Positions 5,469-6,152 of a DNA stretch of 6,152 nt are shown in pieces; position 1 is the first letter of the stretch, and the number at the start of each line of letters is the position of its first letter. The DNA is from Puia dinghuensis. Lineage in GTDB: Bacteria > Bacteroidota > Bacteroidia > Chitinophagales > Chitinophagaceae. A model generated the notes under the pieces. That model ran no database searches, was not told the DNA's origin, and saw nothing but the letters and a program-made list of their open reading frames with translations. The translations under genes were made by a program, and so were the position numbers. The stretch covers positions 1 to 6,152 of the forward strand of contig JAMFRX010000011.1 in the NCBI GenBank assembly GCA_026224995.1. Reading direction: 5' to 3'.

Positions 5469-6152
5469 TTATGCCCCTAGCTTCCAACCTTGCCGGTACT
5501 CGCGTTTCACGAATTGATTGGCTTCGTCGAAGTTGGTGATCTTCATATTCACGGCGTCCCATAGAAGCTTCTTACGGCCGGGATAGCCCTTGCCGTTAGG
5601 CCCTTTGATATTATAGCTCCGCAGCGCCAGGTTACCCATCAGGATCGTCTCCGTCAATGGGCCGGCGTACTCAAAGGGAGAGCTCAGCTCCTTCTGTCCA
5701 TATCCCGCGATGCAGGCATTCACCCACACATAATGTCCTTCCGGCACCCGCGCCAGCGTCTGCGGGACATTCAGTCCCTGCATCTTCGAGGTCGGCAGCA
5801 GGGTCGGCCGATGGCCATAGGTGCCGCACATGATCTTGCCTTTCGTTCCGGTGATGATGGCGCCGCCGTCACCGTCGCCCATGGGCTCGTCCGGACCCAG
5901 TTCGTCGGGCCGGGCCGGGCGGATGCCGCCGTCCATCCAGTGGAGCTCCACATCCGGCTTACCCGTCTTGCCGGGGAATTTCATCTTTACGTAGGAAGAA
6001 ACGGGACAGCTGTCGGGATGATCCATAGCATCCCACATCACCTGGAAAGTAGTGCTCATGCTGCATTCTACCTCGCTGGGATAGCCCAGGCCCACGGTCT
6101 TGAAGGCCGGGTCTATCAGATGACAGCCCATATCGCCCAAAGCGCCGGTACC
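5469..6152 (-). CDS. Gfo/Idh/MocA-family oxidoreductase, C-terminal part (runs off right edge)
   Basis: The visible 227 residues are the C-terminal part of a gene whose start lies beyond the window. The frame is open through the right edge, so the TTG at 6140 is not a start. The first visible residues, GTGALGDMGCHLIDP, carry the LGDMGCHxID motif of the substrate-binding domain of this family, whose Asp and His lie near the active site. Further family-typical segments are ITGTKGKIMCGTYG, the LPTSKMQGL region, EYAGPLTETILMGNLALR, and the C-terminal NQFVKREYRQGWKLGA. The NAD(P)-binding Rossmann domain and any N-terminal export signal would be off-window. Members are NAD(P)-dependent sugar or inositol dehydrogenases, some acting as glycosidases (GH109-like). 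The substrate cannot be told from this fragment. It is convergent with the transglutaminase-like gene, with 37 bases between the stops. Confidence 0.88.
   Translation of the reverse strand, partial: GTGALGDMGCHLIDPAFKTVGLGYPSEVECSMSTTFQVMWDAMDHPDSCPVSSYVKMKFPGKTGKPDVELHWMDGGIRPARPDELGPDEPMGDGDGGAIITGTKGKIMCGTYGHRPTLLPTSKMQGLNVPQTLARVPEGHYVWVNACIAGYGQKELSSPFEYAGPLTETILMGNLALRSYNIKGPNGKGYPGRKKLLWDAVNMKITNFDEANQFVKREYRQGWKLGA

Noticed and set aside
1..6152. CRISPR array, insertion sequence, tRNA or rRNA, prophage or defence system
   Set aside because: No regularly spaced repeats, transposase-like protein, RNA gene signature or defence-type domain was seen. The content is metabolic and housekeeping genes.

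Overview
This window looks like ordinary chromosomal DNA from a fairly GC-rich member of the Bacteroidota, most likely Chitinophagaceae or a close relative. The evidence is the style of the proteins, a start-proximal TAnnTTTG-type promoter box upstream of the gene at 4560, the general lack of well-placed Shine-Dalgarno sequences, and a DNA topoisomerase I whose C-terminus carries GxxGPY-type repeats instead of cysteine zinc fingers. The taxonomic call is inference from protein and promoter style, not from a marker search.

Layout. On the minus strand, reading right to left, lies a 5-oxoprolinase cluster in the order pxpB (1153-1914), pxpC (34-1026) and pxpA (only its first 13 codons, 1-40). 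pxpC and pxpA overlap by 7 bases, while pxpB and pxpC are separated by 126 AT-rich bases. Together the three products would hydrolyse 5-oxoproline (pyroglutamate) to glutamate using ATP. A 180-base divergent intergenic region (1915-2094) separates them from topA. It holds an imperfect palindrome near pxpB and a GC hairpin followed by six T just upstream of topA.

On the plus strand, topA (2095-4440) encodes a complete 781-residue type IA DNA topoisomerase I. It is followed by a gene of the transglutaminase-like (SirB1-type) family (4560-5431), which has its own promoter box. This second gene is broken in the given sequence. An N-terminal 154-codon frame ends at 5024, and the rest of the same protein continues in the -1 frame to 5431. 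The stop of the first frame and an ATG of the second overlap as ATGA.

A strong, probably bidirectional intrinsic terminator (5435-5463) separates this gene from a convergent minus-strand gene (5469 to beyond the right edge). That gene encodes the C-terminal part of a Gfo/Idh/MocA-family oxidoreductase.

I do not see a previously undescribed multi-gene system here. The points most worth a second look are the frameshifted transglutaminase-like gene and the terminator-like hairpin in the topA leader. No gene-free stretch exceeds 180 bases.
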